Positions 36,986 through 44,952 of a stretch of DNA of 45,115 nucleotides are shown here, piece by piece. Position 1 is the first letter of the stretch. Every line of letters begins with the position of its first letter. Under the pieces are notes generated by a model, which worked only from the letters and a program-made list of their open reading frames with translations, was not told the DNA's origin and searched no databases. Where the stretch lies: the NCBI GenBank assembly GCA_021824045.1, contig JAKALR010000004.1, positions 1-45,115 on the forward strand. The letters are read 5' to 3'. Both the position numbers and the translations under genes were made by a program. The DNA is from a bacterium. GTDB taxonomy: Bacteria > Patescibacteriota > Minisyncoccia > UBA6257 > GWB1-50-10.

Positions 36986-38278
36986 ATGCCTATCAAACCG
37001 ATTTACCTCGACTATGCCGCTTCCACGCCGGTCGCGAAGGAGGTTTTGAAAGCGATGATTCCCTATTTCTCCAAGAAATACGGGAACCCGGGGTCGCTCC
37101 ATTCGTTCGGCCAGGAAGCGATGGCTGCCGTTGATCTCGCGCGCGAAACCGTCGCGAAGGCGCTCGGCGCCGATTTCAGGGAAATCGTTTTCACCGGCTC
37201 CGCGACGGAGGCGAACAACCAGGCGCTCCGCGGCGTCGTAAAAGGGTATAGGGAACATAACAGCGGAGGAACCCTTTCCCCTAAACCCTATCCCCTCGTC
37301 CCTAAAATAATAGTGAGCGCCATTGAGCACGAGTCGATTCTCGACACGGCACATGATCTTGAGCGCGAAGGCGTCGAAGTCGTCGTGCTGCCGGTCGACC
37401 GAAAGGGGATCGTTGATTTAAAAAAACTGGAGGAAGAGCTCGACGAACGGACCATTCTCGTTTCCGTGATGTACGTGAACAATGAAATCGGCGCCATTCA
37501 ACCAATCTCGAAAATTGCGAAAATATTGAATAACTTCAAAGCAGAGAAGAAATCTTTTTATTCGAAGTCCCTATACCCTGATCCCTCTGCCCTCTACCCT
37601 CTATTCCACACCGATGCGGCTCAAGCTCTTATGTATCTCGATTGCGACGTCCGGCATCTCGGCGTCGACCTCATGACCCTCTCCGGCCAGAAAGGGTACG
37701 GCCCTAAGGGCATTGGCGCCCTTTACGCAGGGTATAGGGATCAGGGGCTAGGGTATAGGGAACATAACGGCGGCAAAATTCTATCCCCTAGACCCTATAC
37801 CCTAATCCCTTCGATTACCGGCGGCGGCCAGGAATTCGGGCTCCGTTCGGGAACGGAGAACGTCCCGTCGATTGTCGGCGCAGGCGTTGCGATCCGGCTT
37901 GCTGCGGCGGCGCAGGACAAGAATGCGAAGCAGGTTCGGGGTGTCAGGGATTATTTCTGGAAGAAGCTCAAAGGCGTTTATAAAAAAGCGGAGATCAACG
38001 GGAGCGCCGACGCGCCCCATGTCTTGAACGTTTACCTTCCCGATGAATTTACCGGCGAGTTCTTGGTGAAGCTCGACCGGGCGGGGATCGCGGCGTCTGC
38101 CGGATCCGCCTGCTCGGCGCGGGCATTCGTTCCGTCGCATGTCCTGCAGGCACTCCGGCTCCCGGAAGAGCGTGTCAGGGGGAGCGTCCGGTTCAGTTTC
38201 GGAACTCCAACCACGCGGAGAGAAATCGATGAAGCCATCGAACGGATAAGGCGGATACTTACGGATATTCGCGGATAG
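36986..38278 (+). CDS. Cysteine desulfurase (NifS/IscS type) with in-frame repeat insertions
   Basis: PLP enzyme of 430 residues taking sulfur from cysteine for Fe-S clusters and tRNA thiolation. YLDYAASTPV starts the fold. TGSATEANN binds PLP. The PLP lysine is in SGQKGYGPKG (about residue 235; SxHK is usual, so His is replaced by Gln). The persulfide cysteine is in AGSACSAR (about 373). Usual length is about 385; the excess comes mainly from three insertions (37243-37307, 37550-37608, 37728-37811) made of CCCTATA/GGGTATAGGG words, two of which encode GYREHN.GG..LSP.PY.L.P. The last residues (RILTDIRG) are encoded by GGATA words. No scaffold gene is adjacent. Confidence 0.92.
   Translation: MPIKPIYLDYAASTPVAKEVLKAMIPYFSKKYGNPGSLHSFGQEAMAAVDLARETVAKALGADFREIVFTGSATEANNQALRGVVKGYREHNSGGTLSPKPYPLVPKIIVSAIEHESILDTAHDLEREGVEVVVLPVDRKGIVDLKKLEEELDERTILVSVMYVNNEIGAIQPISKIAKILNNFKAEKKSFYSKSLYPDPSALYPLFHTDAAQALMYLDCDVRHLGVDLMTLSGQKGYGPKGIGALYAGYRDQGLGYREHNGGKILSPRPYTLIPSITGGGQEFGLRSGTENVPSIVGAGVAIRLAAAAQDKNAKQVRGVRDYFWKKLKGVYKKAEINGSADAPHVLNVYLPDEFTGEFLVKLDRAGIAASAGSACSARAFVPSHVLQALRLPEERVRGSVRFSFGTPTTRREIDEAIERIRRILTDIRG
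37243..37307 (+). repeat. In-frame CCCTATA-type insertion in cysteine desulfurase (1)
   Basis: GGGTATAGGGAACATAAC begins it, and CCCCTAAACCCTATCCCCT ends it, in inverted relation. It encodes GYREHNSGGTLSPKPYPLVP between RGVVK and KIIVSAIEHES. Confidence 0.75.
37550..37608 (+). repeat. In-frame CCCTATA-type insertion in cysteine desulfurase (2)
   Basis: Words CCCTATACCCTGATCCCT and CCCTCTACCCTCTATT encode SKSLYPDPSALYPLF just before FHTDAAQA. It looks like a single arm, without the GGG-rich partner. Confidence 0.65.
37728..37811 (+). repeat. In-frame CCCTATA-type insertion in cysteine desulfurase (3)
   Basis: AGGGTATAGGGATCAGGGGC and a second GGGTATAGGGAACATAAC are followed by CCCCTAGACCCTATACCCTA. 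It encodes GYRDQGLGYREHNGGK then ILSPRPYTLIP, between GALYA and SITGGGQEFG. Same frame and same peptide as insertion 1. Confidence 0.75.
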
Positions 38279-38330
38279 TTTCAATTTCTATCCAATAGCT
38301 ATGGCATATCTGTTTATATCCATCCGTGCT
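38255..38330. repeat. GGATA-type repeat at the desulfurase 3' end
   Basis: GGATAAGGCGGATACTTACGGATATTCGCGGATAG-type words run through the last codons and stop of the desulfurase (shown in pieces). TTCTATCC, ATATCTG and TATATCCATCC form the opposite arm. It doubles as the intergenic region before the SIMPL gene. Confidence 0.7.
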
Positions 38331-38335
38331 TTTGC

Positions 38336-38341
38336 TATAAT
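38336..38341 (+). promoter_or_regulatory. -10 box of the SIMPL gene, 6 nt from ATG 38348
   Basis: TATAAT at 38336-38341. ATG 38342 follows directly and ATG 38348 lies 6 nt further. The 6-nt spacing seen at four other genes favours 38348. Confidence 0.55.
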
Positions 38342-38347
38342 ATGAAT

Positions 38348-39127
38348 ATGAACACGGAAAAAGTGAAGAGCTACCTCTATGTAGCTGTTATCGTGGGGGT
38401 TCTTGCAATGGGGTATGCGGCTATTTCCGCGGCCGGCACGTATGGCAACGCGGTCCAGCCGTCGTCGTACCGGAGCTTTTCGGTCACGGCCGACGGGAAG
38501 GCAATCGGCGTTCCCGATGTCGCCGCATTCACCTTCAGTGTCGTGACGGAAGGGGGGAAGGACCTCGGATCGCTCCAGACGCAAAACACGACCGCGATGA
38601 ATAAGGCCATTGACTTCGTGAAGAGCGAAGGCGTCGATGCCAAGGATATCCAGACGAGCGGTTATGCAATCAATCCGCGATACCAATACTCGAATTGCGG
38701 CATGTATGCGGGAACCGTCTGCCCGCCGCCCCAGATCGTGGGGTACACCGTGACGCAGAACGTTTCCGTGAAAGTGCGTGATTTCTCGAAAATTGGCGAC
38801 ATCCTTTCGGGCGTCGTCGCGAACGGCGCCAATACCGTTTCATCGTTGAACTTCACCATCGACGATCCGACGGCGGTTCAGGCTGTGGCGAGAGCGCAGG
38901 CGATCCAGAAAGCCGAAGCGCAGGCTGAGGCGATCGCCCAGGAAGCCGGATTCACCGTGGGACGCCTGCTCTCCATTAATGAGTACAACAATACCCCGCA
39001 GCCGGTGTATGCCATGAATGAGATGGCCATGAAATCGGTGGCCGGCGCTGCCGCGCCGTCGCCGACCATCGAGGCCGGTTCCGAAGAGGTGCACGTTGCT
39101 GTAACACTTCAGTACGAAATTAAGTAA
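38348..39127 (+). CDS. SIMPL domain (DUF541) protein
   Basis: A 259-residue exported protein. It has an N-terminal membrane/signal segment (SYLYVAVIVGVLAMGYAAISAAG), then the SIMPL domain: FSVTADGKAIGVPDVAAFTFSV, VKSEGVDAKDIQTSGYAINPRYQY, GYTVTQNVSVKVRDFSKIGDI and a final beta strand VHVAVTLQYEIK. Relatives (BP26-like) form large ring oligomers in the periplasm or outside the cell; function unclear. An internal CGMYAGTVC pair could form a disulfide. Next gene is an HtrA protease, also exported. Confidence 0.88.
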   Translation: MNTEKVKSYLYVAVIVGVLAMGYAAISAAGTYGNAVQPSSYRSFSVTADGKAIGVPDVAAFTFSVVTEGGKDLGSLQTQNTTAMNKAIDFVKSEGVDAKDIQTSGYAINPRYQYSNCGMYAGTVCPPPQIVGYTVTQNVSVKVRDFSKIGDILSGVVANGANTVSSLNFTIDDPTAVQAVARAQAIQKAEAQAEAIAQEAGFTVGRLLSINEYNNTPQPVYAMNEMAMKSVAGAAAPSPTIEAGSEEVHVAVTLQYEIK

Positions 39128-39222
39128 ATAAATATAAGAGATAAATGGAGATGCGGTAGAGATAGATTGTAACTATCCGTTTCCGCCTATATCTATGTAT
39201 CTCCGTCCATATCCGTTTATAT
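39122..39222. repeat. GGATA-type repeat (SIMPL-HtrA gap)
   Basis: The left arm has AGAGATAAATGGAGATGCGG and TAGAGATAG. The right arm has CTATCCGTTTCCGCC, TATCTATGTATCTCCG and CCATATCCG. Inverted arms over about 100 bp. The right arm ends 3 bp before ATG 39225 and would be translated as MYLRPYPFIS if an earlier start were used. Confidence 0.75.
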
Positions 39223-39224
39223 CC

Positions 39225-40508
39225 ATGTCCAACAAGAAAATTACTTCATTTATTGTTATTGCCGCGTTGATTGGCGGTTTTGTGGGTTCGATTGCGAGTT
39301 CCGGCACCGCCCACGCGGATATCCTGAGCAATATCTGGAATTTTTTGAGCGGCAAGCCGGCTTCGACGTCTTCTTCAACCTCGGGAACCGCCGCGACCTC
39401 GACGCCCTACCAGTCGGCCAACAGCTATGAACAGGCGGTCATCGACGCGGTGAAGAAAGCCTCGCCTGCCGTCGTTTCGATTGTCATCTCAAAAGACGTT
39501 CCGATCATCGAGCAATGCCCGCAATCATTCAGCCCGTTTTCCAATCTGCCGCCCGAGTTCCAGCAGTTCTTCGGGAATAATTTCGGCGGCGGCAATTTCC
39601 AGACGTATGTGCCGTGCCAAAAAGGGACACAGAAGCAGGAAGTGGGCGGCGGTTCGGGGTTCATCGTTTCTCCGGACGGCCTCATTGTGACGAACAAGCA
39701 CGTCGTTGCCGACACCACGGCTGATTACACCGTCCTTTTGAACGATGGCAAGAAATATACGGCGAAGGTTTTGGCGCGGGATCCGGTGCAGGATCTGGCG
39801 TTGATAAAAATAGACGCGACGAACCTGCCGACGGTGACCTTGGGCAACTCCAGCGGCGTGGAGCTCGGCCAAACCGCGATCGCGATCGGGAACGCACTGG
39901 GTGAGTTCCGGAACACGGTTTCCGTCGGTGTCATCTCGGGTCTTGCGCGCACAATCACCGCTTCCGGCGCGACCTACGGAACGGAGACGATCCAGGGGGT
40001 GATGCAAACCGACGCGGCCATCAATCCGGGGAACTCCGGCGGCCCGCTTTTGGACCTCAATGGCGACGTCATCGGTATCAACACAGCTATCGTTTCCGGC
40101 GCGCAAAACATCGGCTTCACCATCCCCATCAATCAGGCGAAGCGGGACATTGAATCAGTGCAGAAGAGCGGCGTTATTCAAACACCCTACCTCGGCGTGC
40201 GATACCTCACCGTGACCGCCGATATGGCGAAGACGCAGAATTTGTCGGTTGACCACGGCGCGCTCCTCCGGGGCGACGACACGGGACCCGCTGTCGTGCC
40301 GGGTTCTCCGGCCGCGAAAGCCGGCCTTCAGGCGGAAGATATCGTCCTCGAAGTCGACGGTACGCCCGTTGATGCGACGAACACCCTCATAGCACTCATC
40401 GATCAGTACAATGTCGGCGACACGGTGACGCTGAAAGTCCAGCGGGGGAGCCAGACCTTGAGTATTCCCGTAACGCTCGCCGAGCGCCCCTCGACACTCA
40501 CCCAATAG
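39225..40508 (+). CDS. HtrA/DegP-type serine protease
   Basis: A 427-residue S1C peptidase. A signal anchor (ITSFIVIAALIGGFVGSIAS) is followed by a Ser/Thr-rich linker. The trypsin-like domain has catalytic His in VTNKHVVAD, Asp in PVQDLALIKID and Ser in NPGNSGGPLLD. One PDZ domain (about 330-420: PGSPAAKAGLQAEDIVLEVDG) ends it. It degrades or refolds damaged exported proteins. It precedes clpB in the same direction, but a CIRCE-like operator lies between them. The longer frame from 39195 reads into a repeat and is rejected. Confidence 0.95.
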   Translation: MSNKKITSFIVIAALIGGFVGSIASSGTAHADILSNIWNFLSGKPASTSSSTSGTAATSTPYQSANSYEQAVIDAVKKASPAVVSIVISKDVPIIEQCPQSFSPFSNLPPEFQQFFGNNFGGGNFQTYVPCQKGTQKQEVGGGSGFIVSPDGLIVTNKHVVADTTADYTVLLNDGKKYTAKVLARDPVQDLALIKIDATNLPTVTLGNSSGVELGQTAIAIGNALGEFRNTVSVGVISGLARTITASGATYGTETIQGVMQTDAAINPGNSGGPLLDLNGDVIGINTAIVSGAQNIGFTIPINQAKRDIESVQKSGVIQTPYLGVRYLTVTADMAKTQNLSVDHGALLRGDDTGPAVVPGSPAAKAGLQAEDIVLEVDGTPVDATNTLIALIDQYNVGDTVTLKVQRGSQTLSIPVTLAERPSTLTQ

Positions 40509-40512
40509 CGCG

Positions 40513-40539
40513 TTAGCACTCGAGTCACCCTCTTGCTAA
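40513..40539 (+). promoter_or_regulatory. CIRCE-like HrcA operator upstream of clpB
   Basis: The left half TTAGCACTC is a perfect CIRCE half-site. It is followed by exactly 9 bp and TCTTGCTAA, which matches 6 of 9 bases of the expected GAGTGCTAA. TATAAT lies 26 bp downstream (40566-40571), so HrcA binding would affect clpB transcription. No hrcA gene is in the window. Confidence 0.65.
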
Positions 40540-40565
40540 TCCTCGTAAAAGGGAGTAGCATGACG

Positions 40566-40571
40566 TATAAT
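40566..40571 (+). promoter_or_regulatory. -10 box upstream of clpB
   Basis: TATAAT, about 120 bp before ATG 40693. Its transcript would carry the whole AATTTTC hairpin as 5' leader, which might act as an RNA thermometer-like structure (inference only). Confidence 0.45.
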
Positions 40572-40581
40572 AGAAATAAGT

Positions 40582-40687
40582 AATTTTCAATTCCCAATTT
40601 CCAATTTTCATTGAATGTTACAATGTGAAAATTTTCAAACGTTTGGAAATTGATTGTAAATTGCAAAATTGTGAATTGTAAATTTTA
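40582..40687. repeat. AATTTTC-type hairpin repeat, copy 2
   Basis: AATTTTCAATTCCCAATTTC words on the left; GGAAATTGATTGTAAATTGC words on the right. The loop carries AATTTTCAAACGTTTG, close to ATTTTCAAACACTTTTG of the copy at 11027-11151. It ends 5 bp before the clpB ATG. Confidence 0.75.
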
Positions 40688-40692
40688 GTCCC

Positions 40693-43326
40693 ATGCCCAA
40701 TTTTCAACGTTTTACCATAAAAGCCCAGGAAGCCCTGCAATCGGCGCAGGAAATGGTCATGCGCTATAACCACGGCGAGCTCCGGGCAAGCCATCTCCTC
40801 GCGGCGTTGACCGACGATGAAGCCACCCTCGTGCGTCCGCTCCTCGAAAAAGCGCACATCGATCTTCTCGCGCTCGAGCGGGAGGTTATAAAATCACTCG
40901 AACTGTTGCCGAAAGTTTTCGCGAGCGGCGGAAGCGTGGGCCAAATGTATCTGTCACAGGAAATCATCCGCATTTTGGATAAGGCGGCGGAAATATCCGG
41001 GCGCTATAAAGACGAATTCGTTTCCTGTGAGCACTTGCTTCTGGCGCTCCTCGAAGTTCCGTCCCCGGCCGCCGAGATCCTCATCAAAGCCGGCGCCAAG
41101 AAAGAAACACTCCAGAAAGCGCTCCGCGATCTCCGCGGGGCGGTTCGCGTTACCGACGAGACGCCCGAATCGAAGTTCCAGGTTCTCGAAAAATACGCCG
41201 TCAATTTGACCAACAAGGCCAAGCAGGGGAAGCTCGACCCGGTGATCGGCCGCGAAGAAGAACTGCGTCGGGTGATGCAGATCCTCTCGCGGAGGACGAA
41301 GAATAACCCCGTCCTGATCGGCGAATCCGGCGTCGGCAAAACCGCCATCGTGGAAGGATTGGCCGAGAAGATTGTTACCGGCGACGTGCCGGAGCCTTTG
41401 AAAAACAAAGAAGTTTTGACGCTCGATCTTGGGTCCCTGGTCGCCGGGACGAAATTCCGCGGCGAGTTCGAAGACCGCCTGAAGGCGTTCCTCCGGGAAA
41501 TCGAGCGCGCCGAGGGGAAAATCATCCTCTTTATCGACGAGATCCACATGATTGTCGGCGCCGGCGCGGCGGAGGGAGCCGTGGACGCCTCGAATCTTCT
41601 GAAACCCGCTCTCGCGCGGGGAGAGCTCCACGCGATCGGCGCGACGACCTTGAAGGAATATCAAAAATACATCGAAAAGGACGGGGCGCTTGAACGGCGC
41701 TTCCAGCCGGTCATCGTGGAAGAGCCGACCATTGAGGATTCCATTGCCATCCTCCGCGGCCTGAAGGAAAAATACGAAATGCACCACGGGCTCAAGATCA
41801 CCGACAACGCCATCGTGACAGCGGTCAATTTGAGCGCCCGCTACATCACCGACCGGTTCCTGCCGGACAAGGCGATCGATCTCATCGACGAGGCCGCCGC
41901 CGCGCGGCGCCTGGAGTCGGACAGCATTCCTTCCGAGATCGAGAAAATCAGGAAAGAAATCATGCGGCTCGAAGTCGAGAAATCGGCGCTCGGGAAGGAC
42001 GGCTCCAAAAACAAGCCGGTCCGGTTGAAGGAGATCAATGCGGAACTGAAAAAATTGAAACTGGAAAATACGCGCCTTTCCTCGCAGTGGGAAGGTGAGA
42101 AAAAAGGTGCGAGCGGCCTCCACGATCTCCGGAAGCAGATTGAGGACTTGCGGCACGAAGCGGATCTCGCCGAGCGCGAAGGAGATTTCGAAAAGGTTGC
42201 GGAGATTCGCTATGGCTTGCTGCCGAAGGCCGAGAAGGATTACGTGAAAACAGAGAAGGTCGCCGGCGCGAAGGCGAAAGGAAAATCCGGCAATTTCATC
42301 AAGGAATCGGTTGACGAAGAAGATATCGCCGGCGTGGTTTCGCGATGGACGGGGATTCCGGTCTCGAAGATGCTCGAATCCGAAGTGAAGAAGCTTGCGC
42401 GCATGGAAGAGGAGCTCGGGAAGCGGGTAGTCGGCCAAGAGGAAGCGGTCAGTGCCGTTTCGCGCGCGCTCCGGCGGAGCCGCGTCGGTCTCGCCGATGA
42501 GGATCGGCCGAGCGGATCATTCATGTTTTTGGGCCCGACCGGCGTCGGGAAAACCGAGCTCGCGCGGGCGCTCTCCAATTTCATGTTCAACGACGAGAAG
42601 GCGCTCATCCGCATCGACATGTCGGAGTATATGGAGCGCCACGCGGTGTCGCGCCTCGTGGGTTCCCCGCCGGGATACGTGGGCCACGAAGAAGGCGGGC
42701 AGCTCACGGAAATCGTCCGGCACCGGCCGTACAGCCTGATCTTGTTCGATGAAATCGAAAAAGCGCATCCGGAGGTGTTTAATATTCTGCTCCAGGTTCT
42801 CGACAACGGGAGGCTCACCGACGGCAAGGGGAAGACGGTTAATTTCAAGAACGCAATCATCATCCTGACGTCGAACGTCGGGAGCCAATACTTCAAGGAA
42901 ATGTCCGGTCTCGGGTTCCAGATGGGCGAATCGCGCGAACTGGAAGACAAAGAAGAAGCATTCGGGGAACAGGCGATGGAATCCCTGAAGGAAACCTTCA
43001 AGCCGGAATTCCTGAACCGGCTCGACGAAGTCATTATTTTCAAATCGCTGACGCCGAAGGACGTCGAGCATATCGTCGATATCCAAATCGGCGAAGTCGA
43101 GAAGCGTTTGGCCGGCCGGGGCATATCATTGAAGATCAAACCCGAGGTGAAGCGCTATATCGTGGAGAACGGATTCGATCCCAACTACGGCGCGCGGCCG
43201 ATCAAGCGCTTGATCCAGAAGGTCATCGTCGACGCCCTGGCGGATAAAATGGTCCGCGGACTTTTGAAAGATGGTAAAGAAGTTCATATCTTCATTAATA
43301 AATCGAACAAAGTGGAAGTTGCTTGA
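40693..43326 (+). CDS. clpB: ATP-dependent disaggregase ClpB
   Basis: Hsp100 chaperone of 877 residues that resolubilises aggregates with DnaK. It has an N domain with two Clp repeats (about 1-145), AAA1 (GESGVGKT about 215; [13 protein letters not shown] about 280), and a coiled middle domain (about 410-530, ending [14 protein letters not shown]). AAA2 follows (GPTGVGKTE about 615; [13 protein letters not shown] about 685), then the C-terminal [10 protein letters not shown]. The middle domain length and [11 protein letters not shown] fit ClpB rather than ClpC, and there is no ClpP-binding loop evident. CIRCE-like control suggests heat induction. Confidence 0.93.
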   Translation: MPNFQRFTIKAQEALQSAQEMVMRYNHGELRASHLLAALTDDEATLVRPLLEKAHIDLLALEREVIKSLELLPKVFASGGSVGQMYLSQEIIRILDKAAEISGRYKDEFVSCEHLLLALLEVPSPAAEILIKAGAKKETLQKALRDLRGAVRVTDETPESKFQVLEKYAVNLTNKAKQGKLDPVIGREEELRRVMQILSRRTKNNPVLIGESGVGKTAIVEGLAEKIVTGDVPEPLKNKEVLTLDLGSLVAGTKFRGEFEDRLKAFLREIERAEGKIILFIDEIHMIVGAGAAEGAVDASNLLKPALARGELHAIGATTLKEYQKYIEKDGALERRFQPVIVEEPTIEDSIAILRGLKEKYEMHHGLKITDNAIVTAVNLSARYITDRFLPDKAIDLIDEAAAARRLESDSIPSEIEKIRKEIMRLEVEKSALGKDGSKNKPVRLKEINAELKKLKLENTRLSSQWEGEKKGASGLHDLRKQIEDLRHEADLAEREGDFEKVAEIRYGLLPKAEKDYVKTEKVAGAKAKGKSGNFIKESVDEEDIAGVVSRWTGIPVSKMLESEVKKLARMEEELGKRVVGQEEAVSAVSRALRRSRVGLADEDRPSGSFMFLGPTGVGKTELARALSNFMFNDEKALIRIDMSEYMERHAVSRLVGSPPGYVGHEEGGQLTEIVRHRPYSLILFDEIEKAHPEVFNILLQVLDNGRLTDGKGKTVNFKNAIIILTSNVGSQYFKEMSGLGFQMGESRELEDKEEAFGEQAMESLKETFKPEFLNRLDEVIIFKSLTPKDVEHIVDIQIGEVEKRLAGRGISLKIKPEVKRYIVENGFDPNYGARPIKRLIQKVIVDALADKMVRGLLKDGKEVHIFINKSNKVEVA

Positions 43327-44023
43327 GAAAACGCTCCTCGCGGTCGCGGCGCTCGCCCTGACCTTCTTTTTGTCGTTCTCGTTCTTCGCCGTCCTCGGAT
43401 TTCTCTTCATTCTGCTCTTCGTCTACCTCTCTGAGGGGGGAGGGAGGCGCGATTTCAGGTTTTCGTTCTGGCTCACGCAGGTCGTTTTCCTCCTCGCGCT
43501 GTCATCACTCCCGCTCCCGTGGCTCGTTCTCGCGGTTTACGCCGCTCTCTCCTTCGTGATCCTCGGCCTCATGGGGAACGCGTTTTCCAACAAATTTTTC
43601 GTCTATGGCATCGCTTCTCTCGTACTCGCCTTCTCGTTTTTTGCCGTCTTGTTCTCCCGGGCGCCGTCGTTCTCCGCGGATTCCTTCTGGAGCCAGTTTT
43701 TCTGGATGCTCTTCGATTTTCTGGTCGTCTATTTCCTCTTCAGGGAATACTGGAAGACGTTTGGCGGGTGGCAGTCGCGAAAAATGCGCCTCTTCGGGAT
43801 GTCCCTGGGCGTCCTTTCGGCGGAACTATCGGCCGTTCTGGTGTTCCTCCCCTTGGGGTTCTTGAACGCCGCCGCTTTTATGGCGCTCCTCCTTTTGGTC
43901 TCCCGGGATTCCCTGATGGCCCATGAAAACGGCTTCATGAACGCCTCTTTCGTCTTCCGGGAAATAACCCTGTTTGTGGTCATTGCTACGGTCATTTTCG
44001 CCACTGTCAGCTGGAAGATCTGA
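43271..44023 (+). CDS. Polytopic membrane protein, unknown
   Basis: A 250-residue protein with about seven or eight hydrophobic segments (for example [25 protein letters not shown], shown as one block; [44 protein letters not shown]). It starts with a basic [16 protein letters not shown]. No family motif was recognised. Its first 56 bp overlap the clpB 3' end in another frame, so translation is probably coupled. An ATG further downstream would lose the first span. The 3' end runs into a GGATA-type arm. Confidence 0.7.
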   Translation: MVKKFISSLINRTKWKLLEKTLLAVAALALTFFLSFSFFAVLGFLFILLFVYLSEGGGRRDFRFSFWLTQVVFLLALSSLPLPWLVLAVYAALSFVILGLMGNAFSNKFFVYGIASLVLAFSFFAVLFSRAPSFSADSFWSQFFWMLFDFLVVYFLFREYWKTFGGWQSRKMRLFGMSLGVLSAELSAVLVFLPLGFLNAAAFMALLLLVSRDSLMAHENGFMNASFVFREITLFVVIATVIFATVSWKI

Positions 44024-44064
44024 CGGATAGAAACGGAAATACAATAGATATAAAATAGAGATAA
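44023..44064 (+). repeat. GGATA-type left arm before the four-helix-bundle gene
   Basis: GGATAGAAACGGAAATACAA and TAGATATAAAATAGAG words, ending just before ATG 44065. The reverse complement of the segment at 44437-44490 has the same order of words (GGATACAACGGGATATAAAT, AGATATAAGGTAGATAGG). The two therefore form long imperfect inverted ends around the gene. Confidence 0.75.
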
Positions 44065-44430
44065 ATGGAGTTGGGGGATTTAGAGGTTTATAGACTTGCG
44101 AGAGGTATTTCAAAAGATGCCTGGGGTATTTATAAGCAGTTTGACTGGCAAACAAAAAAGAAGATGATAGGCGATCAGTTTATAACGGCCGTTGATTCGA
44201 TAGCCGCCAATATAGCAGAAGGCTTTGGAAGGTTCCATTACCTTGACCGGAATAAGTTCAATTACAATGCCAGGGGATCGCTTTTTGAGTCCCTCCATTG
44301 GGTTGATGCTCTTGAGGAAAGAGAACTTATTGAGAAGGGAGAAGCAGAAAATCTAAAGAAGGGGCTCAACTCTCTCTCCGTAAGATTGAATAACTATATA
44401 TCTACAACCAGAAGTCTGCACAAATCCTAG
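44065..44430 (+). CDS. Four-helix-bundle protein (IVS/S23 family)
   Basis: A 121-residue helical protein of the family first seen in 23S rRNA intervening sequences (S23) and related to the diversity-generating-retroelement accessory protein Avd. DLEVYRLARGISKDAWGIYK, the conserved QFITAVDSIAANIAEGFGRF (about residues 37-56), and LFESLHWVDALEERELI are the signatures. It forms pentameric barrels in relatives and binds nucleic acids. Here it is not in an rRNA gene but lies between inverted GGATA-type arms. No reverse transcriptase is nearby. The function is unknown; a role in moving or processing the repeats is inferred. Confidence 0.88.
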   Translation: MELGDLEVYRLARGISKDAWGIYKQFDWQTKKKMIGDQFITAVDSIAANIAEGFGRFHYLDRNKFNYNARGSLFESLHWVDALEERELIEKGEAENLKKGLNSLSVRLNNYISTTRSLHKS

Positions 44431-44436
44431 CTTTTT

Positions 44437-44490
44437 AGTCTATTTCCGTTCCTATCTACCTTATATCTATTTATATCCCGTTGTATCCTC
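44437..44490 (+). repeat. GGATA-type right arm after the four-helix-bundle gene
   Basis: CTATTTCCGTTCCTATCTAC and TTATATCTATTTATATCC words; complements the left arm at 44023-44064 word by word. Starts 6 bp after the stop codon. Confidence 0.75.
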
Positions 44491-44567
44491 TGATTTTCGT
44501 AACACTTCAGATATTCCCTCGTTTTATCTACTGTACCGATAGCAATTCCAGTTTTTTGCACCGATTC

Positions 44568-44595
44568 TTGAAAGTTTCCCGTAATTTGTTATAAT
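44568..44595 (+). promoter_or_regulatory. Promoter of candidate small RNA
   Basis: TTGAAA (44568-44573), 16-bp spacer, TATAAT (44590-44595). Expected start near 44602. No start codon or coding frame follows within usual distance. Confidence 0.65.
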
Positions 44596-44601
44596 AGAAT
44601 C

Positions 44602-44751
44602 AAGAGTTAGAGCTTGGAAGTGAGGCCAGGCGCTAATGGAGTAGAACTGTCAAAATCCGCCTCACGGCGGATTTGCGCGTATAAAGGGCATCCCCCTCTG
44701 CGCGGTTCATATTCATAGCACCAAACCTCGCCTCCTCGCGAGGATTTTTTG
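44602..44751 (+). ncRNA. Candidate structured small RNA or long leader (about 150 nt)
   Basis: Driven by a good promoter and closed by CCTCG...CGAGG plus a T-run (terminator at 44726-44751). Inside is a strong hairpin AAATCCGCC-TCAC-GGCGGATTT (about 44655-44676). I could not match it to tmRNA, SRP RNA, 6S RNA, RNase P RNA or a known riboswitch. It could be an independent small RNA or an attenuating leader of the surface-protein gene at 44953. Confidence 0.55.
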
Positions 44752-44756
44752 TGAGT

Positions 44757-44815
44757 TTATCTACCGCGTTCCTGTATCTCCATCCCTATCCTGTATATCC
44801 GTAAATATCTGTTCA
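44757..44815. repeat. GGATA-type single arm upstream of the surface-protein gene
   Basis: TATCTACCGCG, GTATCTCCATCCCTATCC and GTATATCCGTAAATATCTG words, i.e. the TATCC orientation. A matching GGATA arm is not evident within 150 bp, so it may be a solo arm or part of the pair around the four-helix gene. Nothing coding was seen from 44816 to 44952, which is AT-rich near its end. Confidence 0.55.
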
Positions 44816-44952
44816 AGTGGTTACTAGTGCCGTCGGCGGATCTGATCGAACGATTTCGCAGGGCGGCATTCCGAAAAAATGTGTCAAAGGTCGACTCTGC
44901 CTCAAAAAAGGCGGGGAAAATAGTAAAAATATTGTCGAAAATAAAAATAAAA

